Origin: Phylloscopus collybita
Taxonomy: Eukaryota; Chordata; Aves; Passeriformes; Phylloscopidae
Reading direction: 5' to 3'
Assembly: GCA_027886175.1 (NCBI GenBank)
Contig: JAJNNQ010000003.1
Location: 9,954,001 to 10,018,000, forward strand
Length of the DNA: 64,000 bases
Position 1 is the first letter of the stretch; each line of letters starts with the position of its first letter. A model generated the notes under the pieces. The model worked only from the letters and a program-made list of their open reading frames with translations, did not search any database and was not told where the DNA came from. This document shows positions 1 to 11,589 of this stretch, piece after piece. Made by a program: the position numbers and the translations under genes.

Positions 1-382
1 CCCTTCCAGCATCTATACTGTGTGTAGAGAGCTACTAAACCCTCTTGCTAACCCTGCAGTCCTGCTCTCCAGGCTCCCGTGTGTTCTGTTTCAGGCCATG
101 TTACTGCTAGGACTTGGTGTGTGACCTGTACCAGCAGCCACTTCTCCCCCAAACTTCAGGCTGGCTGTTCACAGCATCCCACCATGCCCTTCCCTTGTAG
201 TTCTGACAGCTGACTGATTAGACTGCACCCCTCCTTGCTGCTCAGTGCCACTGGTAGAAGTTGATGCTGTAGTTCACGTGCTTTTGAACAGCTTGATGAG
301 TTTTACCTTGAAGCTTTGGTTTGAAATGAGTGTATCCCCCTGCCCTGTCCCATCTGTTCAACCTTGTCTGTTTGTGATTCAG
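1..382 (+). other. RUBCN: RUBCN intron (no exon seen)
   Basis: This sequence lies upstream of the first recognisable RUBCN exon at 383. The polypyrimidine tract and AG at 381-382 close the intron. I see no further exon or repeat in it. Confidence 0.6.
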
Positions 383-3300
383 ATGCAGATATCAAGAGGA
401 ACCCAGACTCCAGCAGGAAGTCCTTTCTCTCCTCAGACTCCATGTAAGTCTTCAGCCTCATGGCAACACAACTTGGTACCACATTCTCTTTCCTACCCAA
501 TTCTGCTCATCCATGTGCATCAGTTCTATTTTGCACTGGAGTGTGGACCCCTTTGCTGTGTCCATGGTTGGCAGCTGCTTGGGTAGGTTCATACTGGGAG
601 AGCATTTGTTTCTGACTTACACAGGCACTTTGCAGCTTCTCCTGTGAACAGGCACAGGTTTTGCCAAGTGAGTTAAGTTTTGCTTGCTCTTCTGAACAGT
701 TGTTGTGGTGCCATTAGCCAGCTTTGCCTGGGGACAGCTGCAAAGACAGAAATCAATCATGTGTATTATTTTGAAGCCTGTGTAGCAGTGCAGAATTAAG
801 GTACCAGAGTTAGAGGGAGGATATTTGACTTGAGCTGGGACTGGCATGGGGCTGCAGGGAGGGCACAGCTGTGAGATCCAGTACTAAGAATTCCTTTCCC
901 ATCTAGATCCCACTCCTTCCTCAATTCAAACTCGGCAGAGGCGGTGGCCATGGGCTTGCTGAAGCAGTTTGAGGGCATGCAGCTCCCAGCTGCCTCTGAA
1001 TTGGAATGGCTGGTCCCTGAGCATGATGCCCCACAGAAGGTAAGGCTGTGAGTTCCTGTTACTGATTGCATTTGATCTTCCCTGACCCCCTGGCTTCAGG
1101 GCACTGCTGGGGGGGCTTTGCTTGTCCCAGTGCTCCCTTTGTGGAGCTTGAGGAGGGGGTTTATCTGGGTTCTGGATATGGATGCAGGCAAGCAGTGTTG
1201 TGCCACTGCAGCTTCCTACAGTAGTGTCCAGATCCGTGGGGACAGCCCTTCCTCAGCCCCCAGTTCAGCTGGAGGGGTGACTTGGTGCTCGGCAGTTTTC
1301 TGGAGGGCTGCAGTTGCAGGTGTCTGGCAGTCCAGCCAGGTGCACTGCCTTTGCAGTACAAGATAGAGATCTGACCCTCTTGCCTGCCTCTCCCAGCTCC
1401 TGCCCATCCCTGACTCTCTGCCTATCTCTCCTGACGATGGAGAGCACGCCGACATCTACAAGCTGAGGATTCGGGTGCGCGGAAACCTGGAGTGGGCCCC
1501 GCCACGACCACAGATCATCTTCAATGTTCACTCAGCCCCAGCGTAAGGACCTGTGTGGCTGGGGGCTCTCAGGGGACCTGCCCTTTCCATCCCTTTTCCA
1601 TCAACACCAAGGTTGCTTATCCTCTGGTTGCTGGGGTTTCCCTGCTCTGAGCCTGGTAAATCCACGGTGGTCACCACTGTGAGATGGTGGGATGGCCAGT
1701 GCCTGGGGTTAGTGCCTTTCAGGTGACCCAGGACACAGCGGGGCTTTTCCCTTGGGTGTGTTGTCCACGTAAACCTCCCAGGCCTGTGCTGGTACCCATC
1801 TTCTGGTGCCAGGCACCATCAGGGCTGGGTCATGCATTTTGTCTTCTGTCTCTGGGCAGGAGGAAGGTGGCTGTGGCCAAGCAGAATTACCGGTGTGCGG
1901 GCTGTGGCATCCGGATTGATCCTGGTAAGTGTTGAGAGCCTGCCCTGTAGCTGGAGAGTGGTGGGGAAGAACCTGCAAACAAGTGGGAAGATGCTGAGTG
2001 AGTGGGTGGTGGTAGAGCTCAGCACAAGGTCCCTGGAGCAGTGCTACACTGCCATTGCCAGCTCTGCCTGCACATTGGTGTGCACCATCCACAGAGGAGC
2101 CTCCTCTTCTAGGAGGTCATAGAGCTGCTGGAGGCAAAGAGCAGTCAGCCTTAGAGGGCATTTCAGATGTTGACTCTTGTAAGGCAAAGTCTTCTCTTGG
2201 GTCCTCAAGCTCCCAGCAGATTCTGCAGCTGCAGAGCTCTTCCCTGAATATGTAGGTAGATGTGGCTGCATGAGACTGGACTATCGGTCCCAAAGGCTTT
2301 TGTAGTCAGAGGGTGCTTGCAGACCCCAGTGTTGAGCACTCTGGGCTGGCAGAGATGCCAGCAAGGCAGAGTTCTTTGCTTGTTGGAAATGCTGAGCAGT
2401 GTTGGGAGTGCAGCAGAGGCCGTGCCTGGGCTGACCCTGCCTGTCTGCCGGGGTTTGGCCAGATTACATCAAGCGGATGCGGTACTGCGAGTACCTGGGC
2501 AAGTATTTCTGCCAGTGCTGCCATGAGAATGCCCAGACCATCATCCCCAGCCACATCCTGCGCAAGTGGGACTTCAGCAAGTACTATGTGAGCAACTTCT
2601 CCAAAGACCTGCTGAGCAAGATCTGGAGTGACCCACTCTTCAACGTGCAAGCTATCAATCCTGCCCTGTACCAGAAAGTGAAGGCTCTCAACCAAGTGCG
2701 GGTAAGACCATTTCCATGCCTTCCTGAGAGGAGTTTGGGTGAGGTGGATGGCTGCCAACTGTAAACTATATTTCAGAGAAGCTGGGGAGAAGCAGATATT
2801 TCAGTTTTGGAGGCTTCAAACCTCATCACTGTGTCTTTTTCCATTCACCTCTTCTGATTTCTTCAGTGGCATAGGAATGTCAAAAGGAATTTCTGGCTGG
2901 TATCCAGTTGGGCTTCAGTTTATCTCCTGGAACACATGACGGTGGTTGTGCTCACCTTACCCTGTGTGATGTAAACACTTTGGAAACAGGAGAGCAGCAG
3001 CTGAGGAGCAGCAGTTATTTCAGCAGCACAGGGAAGGAGCAGACCTGTTTGGCCAAGGATGGGGCTCTGTTTACTGATTCTTTGTCCCCCCTTCCTCTGC
3101 AGCTGCTGCGGATCCAGCTTTTCCACATGAAGAACATGTTCAAGACGTGCCGGCTAGCTAAAGAGTGAGTCCTGGGATGTTTTGCTGTCCTGGTTTTGTG
3201 CCCTGGCAATTTGCACTGGAAATCTGTGCAGCTTGTGCATTGAGCTCTGGGGAGACAGGGAGGCTGGAGGGGGAGAGAAAGCATAAGAAGGGAAGGGAGG

Positions 3301-4882
3301 GTCTTAGTAGAGTCATTTTGCTCTAGTTTCTCTATCCTTGCAGCCTCCTGGACTCCTTTGACACAGTGCCTGGCCACTTGACAGAGGATTTGCACCTCTA
3401 CTCCCTGAGTGACTTCAGTGCCATCAAGAAAGGGGACCTGATGCCTCGCCTGACAGAGCTCCTGAAGGCAGGCAGCCTGCACATTGACAAGTGCATGGTA
3501 AGGCCTGCTCTTCTGCCTCCTGCATGGCTCTGGACCCTTGGGAGCAGGGTTTGATGCAAAGATAACTGATGGGGAGGCTTTGGTGTGCAGCACAGCCACC
3601 AAATTAACTGATTCAATGCTAACTTGCTGCCTGCTTCACAGAGCTCCTACCCAGCACAAATGGGATATTTGCTATCCCATTTTGGCTCTCCCCTGCCCCT
3701 GACACAGGTTGATTCAGCCTTCCTGTGCTCTGTGCTGGGGAAGGGCTGTCTCACATGGTTATGGCAGGGCACTGTGGCCTGCTGTCCTGCTCTACTCTAC
3801 CTTCTGCCCTGCTTGCCAGGGAGATGAGCATTTAGCTGCTTTTCCCTCATCTTTTCTCCTTCCAGCTGTGCCAAGCCAAAGGCTTCATCTGTGAGTTCTG
3901 CCAGAATGAGGATGACATCATTTTCCCCTTTGAGCTCAACAAGTGCAAAACATGTGAAGGTGAGATACTAGGAAAAAACAGGGAGGGGGCAGACCCTGGG
4001 GCCACCGAGGTGTGCTTCCAGTTTGAGTGATATTTGTGCTAGCAAGAGGTACAGAGCCATAGCCAGCCAGACCAGAGTGCCCCTGTGTATGGCCTGTGTC
4101 TGCAACACGTTATGCAAATCATAATGGTTATAGTGTTTGCTGGCATGGTAAAGTGTGTAGGTCCCCTCCTGACCACGCTGTGTGCTGCCTGCCCTGGCAG
4201 CTGTGGGCAGTCAGGCTGTCACTGCAGTGGGTGTCTGGGAGCCCTGGCTTCCCCCTGCTGCAGTTACAGGACAGGCTGCAGCCTGCACACAGCTTCCCTG
4301 CCCCTGCTTGGATGGCTGGAGCTGACCTTGCAGAGCAGAGTCTGAAGGCTTTTTCTCTGTGCCCTTCCTGCCTGCTAAGAAACCCCTAGGCCCCTTCAGG
4401 AGATATCCTCAGTAATGCCCAGGATTAATGGCTGAGTGGAGCTTGGCCCTACATCTTGGGACCAGCCTCTGAACTGGCATAAAATGGCTCCTGACAACAT
4501 GCAAGCCTTGGTTTGGCAGGTGCACTGCCAGAGAAAACTTGGGGCAAAGTCACTGTTTCCTTGGAGTACAAGGAAAGCCTGGGGAGGGACCTTGTGCAGA
4601 GCAGAAATCCTCCCTCCTGTGCTTCCAAAGCGTCATGAGCTAGTGCAGGGACCTGGGGTGTGGAGTGTCAGGCAGTCTGTCAGCCTGTACCAGCACTGAG
4701 CCATGCTTTCTCTCACAGAGTGCAAAGCCTGCTACCACAAATCCTGCTTCAAATCCACCCACTGTCCCCGGTGTGAGCGCCTTCAAGCCCGCAGAGAGCT
4801 GATGGACAGGCAGAGCGCAGAGCCCTACATCTCGGACTGTGAGGATGAGCTGGAGCAGCCAGAGGCAGTGGCAGCCACATGA
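383..4882 (+). CDS. RUBCN: Rubicon (RUBCN), C-terminal nine coding exons; 5' part outside window
   Basis: Exons: 383-443, 907-1039, 1397-1542, 1860-1924, 2463-2701, 3103-3164, 3344-3497, 3866-3959, 4719-4882 (TGA at 4880-4882). All have AG/GT borders and consistent phase. Rubicon is a negative regulator of autophagosome and endosome maturation that binds the PI3KC3/UVRAG complex and RAB7. The exons encode the end of the serine-rich middle region, then the Rubicon homology domain. That domain has paired zinc-binding cysteines (CAGCG in the 1860 exon, CQCC in the 2463 exon, [11 protein letters not shown] and CKACYHKSC in the last two exons), and the protein ends in a short acidic tail. Phrases such as FKTCRLAK and [21 protein letters not shown] match vertebrate RUBCN rather than PLEKHM1, DEF8 or RUBCNL. 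The first visible exon starts in mid-codon, so the 5' exons lie to the left of the window. Confidence 0.95.
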
Positions 4883-7280
4883 GCAGGTTGCAGCCAAGGA
4901 GCAGATCATGGGTTTATTTATGTGCATGGCCTTCATCACCAGAGACTGAGCCACGCGGACTGGAGATGAGGAGGACTGTTGGGAGGCCTGGAGCACTGTC
5001 TTGAGGGGATCTCTTTTCCCTCATGCAGTAGTGCTGGGCTGGGAAAGGAGCATATTCCACCATGTGGATCTGCTCCAGGTACCACTCCCACTCCCTTTGC
5101 TTGGGGGTAGGCAGCTACTCCTGCCTGTCCTGCAGGTACAACAGGGACCTTTTCTGAGCAGCTGTTTATGCTGGACCTGGCAGGGTTGTGTTGTCCATCC
5201 CTGTCTCCTGCTCCAAGCTGAGCAGGCTCCCCTGAAGGATCAGCACTTCCTGCTCATCAGCTGTATACTAGGAAGCTCTGGTCACATCTGCTCCTTAGAG
5301 GAAGGAATCAGGTCTCAGTCCTCTGATCCTCCATTCTGCTGCTGGGGGTTGTGTGCATGGAGGGAGGGTGGGGTTTGGGGTTGGTTGTATATTTAATAGC
5401 TCCTTTTCTCAAATGTGCTGTGGGACACTGCTGGAGAGCAGTTGCTCTCACTCCAGAATCAGAGTGGAGGAGGTGGCAGTGGTGAAAATGCCAGATTTCC
5501 CTGTGCTGCAGAGGGACATTGCCCCTGGAGCAGCTGCACAAGTGCTGATGAACTTTGGCAGCCAGATCCCCATGGCTCCATGGAAATCTGCCTCCACGGG
5601 ATACAGTGAGGCTTCTGACCCTACTTCCTCCTCATGCTGCCAATCTATCCTACCATGGAGACAAGTTCTCCTTTAAGGATGACGTGGGACCTCACTCTGG
5701 TGGCACCAGGACCTGCCTTGTGTGGAGCTGCCTCTCTGCCTGAGACCTGTCAGGATGCAAGTGAAGGCTCATCCCTCCAGCTGCATCCCCAAGCCTCTGT
5801 CTTGATTTGTTGTTTTAGGTTGTGTCTGGTTTTTTTTTTTTATCTGCTGGACTTGGTTTTATTTTTTTAATGTGCTTGTTTGTATTTTTAATTGTGTGTT
5901 CCCTCTCAAGGAGGTGCTGCTTGAAATGCCTTCTTATGGGACATGGGATCTGCTTGAGGCTCACCAGGATAAAACCTCCAAGGGCTGTCCTGCTCCTGGT
6001 TCCTCACCCCTGGCTGGAGCTGGTCCCCTCTCCCAGCAGGATCTCCTGCTTCCCTTGGGGGAGGAAGGGTCCCTGAGCCAGGCAAAGCCTTGAAGCTTCC
6101 CAGCTGCGCTGTGGTGGGATGGTCAGGCAACCTGCTTGCAGTGGGGATACCCAGAGCGGAGGGGTTTAGCACTGGGTGCTGCCAAGGACTGGTTCCTCAC
6201 TTGTGCAGAGCCACCTGCCACAAGTGACAGCTGTGCAGGGTCAGGATCAGACCCAGTGGGACAAGGTGAGCTCTCTGCCCAGTTGAGGAGGTGGCTGCTC
6301 TGCATCGTGGGGGATGCTTTAGTCATGGCATGTCCAGCACCACTGCAGCACAGGTGGGATGTGGGGTGTTAGGAAGGATGGTGTGGCCTGTGTACGTGCA
6401 AGGAGGGTGTTGAGGGACCAGAGAGCAATGTGCTGGCCGGAGGCCTCAAGGGGCAGTGGCTCTTTCAGCACATGCCTTGATTCAAGGCTGGGATGTGACC
6501 CCTCTGTGGGGGTGGCAGGGTTGGGGAGAGGACCAGGAGAGGTGGCTGCAGGGCTGGGTGATGGAGGGTGGCTGCAAAGCCTTGCTGCTGGGGGCCTGGC
6601 TGCTGCACGGCAGCATCTCTCCCCTGCCTGCAGCATCCTGACAAAGTCCTGGAAGCAGGGTTCACTTCTCCACTTGCTCCCCTAGGGTTTGTGCTGCCTT
6701 GTGTCTTGCTTCTGCTTGTTTTCAGCAGCAGAGCAAGCTGGTGTTCTGCTGACTCTGTCTCTGCCAGCTCTGGGGCTGATAGATGCTGGTGTGCCTTGGT
6801 CTTGCCTGTCCCCAAGCCCAAGCCAAGCCCTCCTGCTGCTGCTCAGACCTGGGACCCCCTTCCCTGGAGTTGCCTCAGCAGCACACCTCCATCCACCCTA
6901 TTTTGTTTGAAGCACTTTAATGTCATGGGACAGCAGCTGAGAGGCTGCCCAGGTCCCTTTCTAGAAGCACTGAGTACTTTTTGAGAAGAGGGAAGGAATT
7001 CTGGCTTAGTTATGGTTTCCACCCTCCGCCATGGACTGTGTGTGGAAGCAGCAGGACTCACAAACCTGGCAGAGGTCTCCAGGGCAAGATTGTGCCCAGC
7101 ACTGACACTGCTGCCCAGCACTGACTGCAACAACTAACACTGGAACTGGCCAAGACAGGGAGCTATTTGGGAGGGAGAGCTGGGGGCTGCCCTGGCCATC
7201 AACTGGAGCTCTCACAATGGGATTATTATTGCACAGCAATTAAAATACCGTCCTTAATAAACTAAGTTAATAAGGAGTCT
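4883..7280 (+). other. RUBCN: RUBCN 3' untranslated region
   Basis: No splice-supported coding sequence is visible between the RUBCN stop codon and the AATAAA at 7256. The roughly 2.4-kb stretch is best read as one long terminal-exon 3'UTR. It contains T-rich runs near 5830-5890. Confidence 0.65.
7256..7261 (+). terminator. RUBCN: Polyadenylation signal AATAAA of RUBCN
   Basis: A canonical AATAAA is followed within about 25 bases by the T/G-rich stretch gtctggttgtgttgtgac, the expected downstream element. It is the first such signal after the RUBCN stop. Confidence 0.7.
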
Positions 7281-8112
7281 GGTTGTGTTGTGACATTGTT
7301 TCAGGTGGGGTAATGGTATGTATCACACCTTGAGCTGATGGGGCAGGCAGGGTATGCTGCTGATGGCAAGGAGCAATGGAAGGGACAGCTCGTGCAGCTG
7401 GTGGTGCAGTCACTTGGGAGGGGGTTACTGTCACTACCCCTTGACTAATTCATTTGGTTTGTGGCCTCCCCCTGCAAACTGCCCACTGGACTCAGGGCAC
7501 GAGGTACAAGCCACTGAGTGAGTGTAATGCCTGTCCCATTCCAGAGCCTGCCTTTGCTGCTGGCAGAGGGGCCCAGGAGACTGGCCTTGGCTGCCCTGTC
7601 TGTGCTTGCATGCCCATTCCATGCCACCCGGCTCTTCCTTCACAGCAGTGTTATGCACCTCCCCATAAACACCATCAACACAGGTAATAGAAACTGTAAA
7701 CTTTAAAACAACTGTTGAAAGATGTGTCTGACAGCCCAGCACTGGCTGGCAGCTCCACAAAGAGCCTCTTCTTGGGGGCTTTTCCTTAGCAACACCCTGC
7801 TCAGCCCAAATCTCAGCTGTGGTTACCAGCAGCAGTGGTGACCTGGGCTGCTCCTGAGGACAGTGGTTGTAGAAAAGGTTTCTAGCAGCCAAAGGCATAC
7901 TAAGCATGGGCTCTCACAGCTGCCAGCAAACCTGTGGCAGCAAAAGGGCTCCAGCAGCTGCTCCAGTGTGGCAACTCGAGCAGTGGGTGATGGCAAAGAC
8001 CTGCAAAACCCTGGAGCTTGCTGCTGCTGCTGCAGGGAAGCCCTTCAACATCCCAGAGTGATCCCTACAAGCTGGCAACTTGGCAAAGGCACATCTGCCC
8101 TGGCACAGAGGG
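7281..8112. other. Tail-to-tail spacer between RUBCN and CPD photolyase
   Basis: The two genes converge here. The stretch should contain the photolyase 3'UTR on the minus strand, but I could not find a clean minus-strand AATAAA. Nothing else is recognisable. Confidence 0.5.
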
Positions 8113-11024
8113 TCACTGGGAGTGTGTGGGGGCGTAGCGACGCTCGAACTGGCCGACATCAAACTTGCGCTTGCAGCCGGCGTAGTTCATGTAGCGGATC
8201 TTGCCGAAGATGGGCCGCTCCGCCCAGCCCTGGTCATGAATGCCACAGATGGACCACAGGCAGCCTGCCAGGCACAGGGACACAAGTGTCAGCTCTCCCC
8301 CTTGCTCGGAGGCACGCAGAGAACTACAGTGGGATGTGGGTGCAAAGCAGAATGGGCTGGAGTTGCCTGCAGAGAGCTCCCACCGCAGCCTTGGCCATCA
8401 CAGCTAAGGCCTCCCACCCCGTGCCCCTACCCTGCAGCTTGCCTACATATCCATTGGGGTCCCTCCCGTCCAGCTCGTAGCGGTCGTTGAGGTAGATGGC
8501 AAACTGCAGGGCCTCCTCAGGGGAGCTCGTCCACTCCAGGATCTTCTTGGCCCAGTACATCCGCAGGAAGCCGTGCATCTTGCCCTCCTGGACCATTTGC
8601 AGCTGTGGGGATAGAGACAGCCAAAAGGGTCAGTCCATGGCAGGTCACCTCTGCGCCTTGGAGAAAAGCTCAACATTTTGATGGGAAGATGTAGGGCAGT
8701 ACCTGGGCAGCGTTCCAGAGTGGGTCATGTGTGGTGCCCTGCTCCAGCTCCTGCAGACTGTACAGATAAGGCCTCTTGTCTTTGGCGTGGAGCTTCAGGG
8801 TGGTTTGCGCCCAGTCATAGGCACCTGTGAGCAAGAGATGAGGAGCAACACTGAGCAACCAGTTCTGCAGGGTCCTGAGAACCGGGCTACTGAGGGCACT
8901 GTGCCCTGGAGGCATCAGTCTTGAAGAGGGCATTTGCCAGCTTCTGTCCAACCTCCAGAAGAGACCAAATGATGGCACATTAAAATGCCCCCAGCCCTTC
9001 TAGCAGCACTGGGATTGCCAAGTTGGAGGGCCCAGCTGGGCAGCCAGCATGGCCCAGGTGACCCAGGATGTTACCCTGCACACTGTCGTAGTTCTCATTG
9101 TAGTAGCAGAAGTTTTCAGCCAGCTCCCGCCGCACCACAGCCTCTTCCACAAATGCATCCACTGAGTCCTTGTAATTGCGCCGGTGCTTCTGCACCTCCA
9201 GGATGGCTCTCTGGGTGGAAACCTGGCCTGGGGACATGGGGAAGGAGCAAGTCAGGCTGCTGGTCCAAGCCACGATGCTCAGTCCTGCTGCAGGGTGGGA
9301 AACCTGGGATACTCACCGAAGTGAAGCCATGGGGACAGGTTGCTGAGAGCTGCCTTGTTGGGATCATTCCTGTGGGTACTGAAGGATTTCAGCCGCTCTG
9401 CAATGAAGGACTTCAGCACAGCCATCCCTGCAGACGTGCCAGGGGTTGCCCACTCCACCTCCTTCACGGTGTGGTCCACCTGCAAGCTGGAATAACAGGC
9501 CTCCCAAGCGATGGGCTGGGTGGCGTTCAAGCAGTGAGTGCATCTGCAGAATCTTTTCAGCGAGGGTTGCCCTGAGTGTTAGGTTCCCAAACAGCCAAGT
9601 CCCCAGTCTATGCCAGGTTCCTCCTCTTAACTAGCCCTCTGCATGGCAGAGATGTGGGAACTGAATGAATGAGGTGGGAACCTCCCTTTCCCCAGGGCAT
9701 CCTCATCTCCACACCATCTGTGTGTGACCTCAGGCAGGTCACTGTCCTCATTCCTTGCCAACCCCTCCCAGGATCACAAAGGACCTGTGAAACACTCTGA
9801 GACCTGCCCATGAATGGGTTTGGAGTGGTACCTCTGCTGGGCAGGAGGGAGAATGTGGGTGAGGAACAACAGGGGGAAACTCGGTGAGGAACTCGGGGAG
9901 CTGAGCGTGGATCTTGCCCCGGATGGTCCTAGCGCTGTACTCCTGCTTGGGGGAGGCCACCCAGCAGGGCACGATGTTGTGGGCATCAACCTGGGAAGCA
10001 AAGCCATAGAGAAGGGTGTGAGAAGCAAACAACCCTGGCAACGTGACAGGCACGCTCTCTGCTCAAGTCAATCCAGTGCACAAGACACAGGAGACAAGTT
10101 TGCCCCACATCTCACCAGTCAGTTTTCCATTCCCGGAGTGCTGGCACCCACCTGTGCAAATGGCACATCCTCTGGCAACCGTTCCCTGACGTCCTCTACC
10201 CACTGCCGGGGGAGGCGGAGGGGACTGAAGTCTGTCACCAGCCCACCCACGCCATGCTCCCTCACAAACGTGGGCAGCACATCCTTGGCATAGCCCAGCA
10301 GCAAGTGGAAGGAGATGTTCAGCTCTGCACACTCCTGCAGTGACAGGGAAATGGCTGTGGGACAGTTCATGGCTCTGCAAACCCCACCCAACCACCATCT
10401 GCTGAAGGGATGGATCTGCCTCCCCCCTTCCCCAGGAGTCCTGTCCCACCCAGCAAGGACACCCCTGGCTGTACCTCTGCTACCTCCTGCAGGCCCCTCA
10501 GCATGAACCTGTAGTGGCGGATGGTGGCCTCCAGAAATTTGGGCACCAAGCAGAAGCAGACGTGCAGAGGCAGCTCCTGTTTGAGGGCCAGGCGCTGGGC
10601 GTAGAGGAAAGCCCAGTTATCTGGGGGGAAAGTACACAGGGCAGCAGCGTCAGGAGGGCTCTTCACTGACAGGATGGGGATGGGGTTTCACAGGTTTCCC
10701 TCCAGATCCCCCTGCAGAGCACCAAAGTTACCGAAGGAGGGGACCAGCGCTTTTACCACCCACGGGAGCCCCTTCCTCCAGCTGGTTCGCACCTTGCACT
10801 CGCTGATCCCGGCACATCCAGTAAAGGATGCACCGAGCATCGTCCTTCAGGTCCGGGCCCTGCGAGACAAGGCGAACCCGCTTTTTGTTGTACTTGAACT
10901 CTCGGACGGACGGGGCCGCCCTCCGACGGGCCTGCTGTATCGCCTCCTCCTGCTCCGTCCTCCTCCGAGACACGCACGGCCCCTCCGGCACCGCGGCCTT
11001 TCGCTTCCCTTGTCCCCGCCGCAT
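8113..11024 (-). CDS. PHR: CPD photolyase, class II (deoxyribodipyrimidine photo-lyase)
   Basis: Exons in transcript order: 11024-10793, 10620-10475, 10334-10152, 9990-9832, 9515-9317, 9227-9075, 8824-8703, 8602-8443, 8264-8113. The total is 1506 bases, or 501 residues plus TGA. The enzyme is a flavoprotein that uses blue light to split cyclobutane pyrimidine dimers. Family marks are the VRLVS..DLKDDAR..LYWM.RDQRVQDNWA start of the photolyase domain after a basic, NLS-like N-terminus, [19 protein letters not shown], and the class II C-terminal block [20 protein letters not shown] followed by [18 protein letters not shown] start at the ATG at 11024. The open frame continues a little upstream to a possible acceptor (ttttccag), so a 5'UTR exon is likely. 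The last intron uses a GC donor. An intact class II enzyme is expected in birds, reptiles, fish and marsupials. Confidence 0.94.
8265..8442 (-). other. PHR: Predicted GC-AG intron in CPD photolyase
   Basis: On the minus strand the exon ends TATGTAG and the intron opens gcaagc and closes ctggcag. Only this donor restores the conserved NGYV-G-CLWS junction. The nearby GT (ctgcagg|gtaggg) would insert residues and break the frame. Confidence 0.75.
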
Positions 11025-11589
11025 CCTCAGCACCGCCCGCAGCAGCGCGGCTCCCTGGAAAACAGGCCGAACTGAGCTCCCGCGCTTCCTTGCGAATCCC
11101 GGGCCCCGGCCCGCCCCCAGAGCCCGGGGGATGCTGGTCCCCTGCCCATCCCGATCCTCGGGAACCGGGGAATGACGGTGTTACAGTCCCCGGCCCGATC
11201 CGCTCCTGCTCTCGATAGCAGGGGTCCCGGTGCCGATCCCTACCTGGCAGCCACGCGGCCCCCGAGTGTTACACAAGCCGTGGGCGTGTGCCAGGGGCGT
11301 GCCCACGGGCGTGGCCGTGCCCCGAGGGGCGCGGCTCCGCGCCCGGGACCGCCCCGCGCACACGGGGCAGGTGCTGCGCCCATGTCCCCGGCGCGCCCGA
11401 GGCGCTGCACCTGCCCCGGGAGGGGTGTCAGTGCCCGCTGTTGCCTCCCTCCCTGTGTCCGGGAACAAGGAAGCAGCTCCAACTACCTTCAGCCATCACT
11501 CGGCAGCGTAGCTCCCTGCTGGCACCTTCCCCACGCTCTGGGTCCTCAGGTCCCCTGCCTTGCAAGGCGTTGGGCTGCTGGCTGTGGAC
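10850..11589. promoter_or_regulatory. CpG-rich divergent promoter region between PHR and the small mucin gene
   Basis: The photolyase (minus) and the small mucin gene (plus) start 565 bases apart, head to head. The interval and the photolyase first exon are very GC- and CpG-rich (for example around 11100-11400), with no TATA box. A shared or bidirectional promoter is an inference. Confidence 0.5.
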
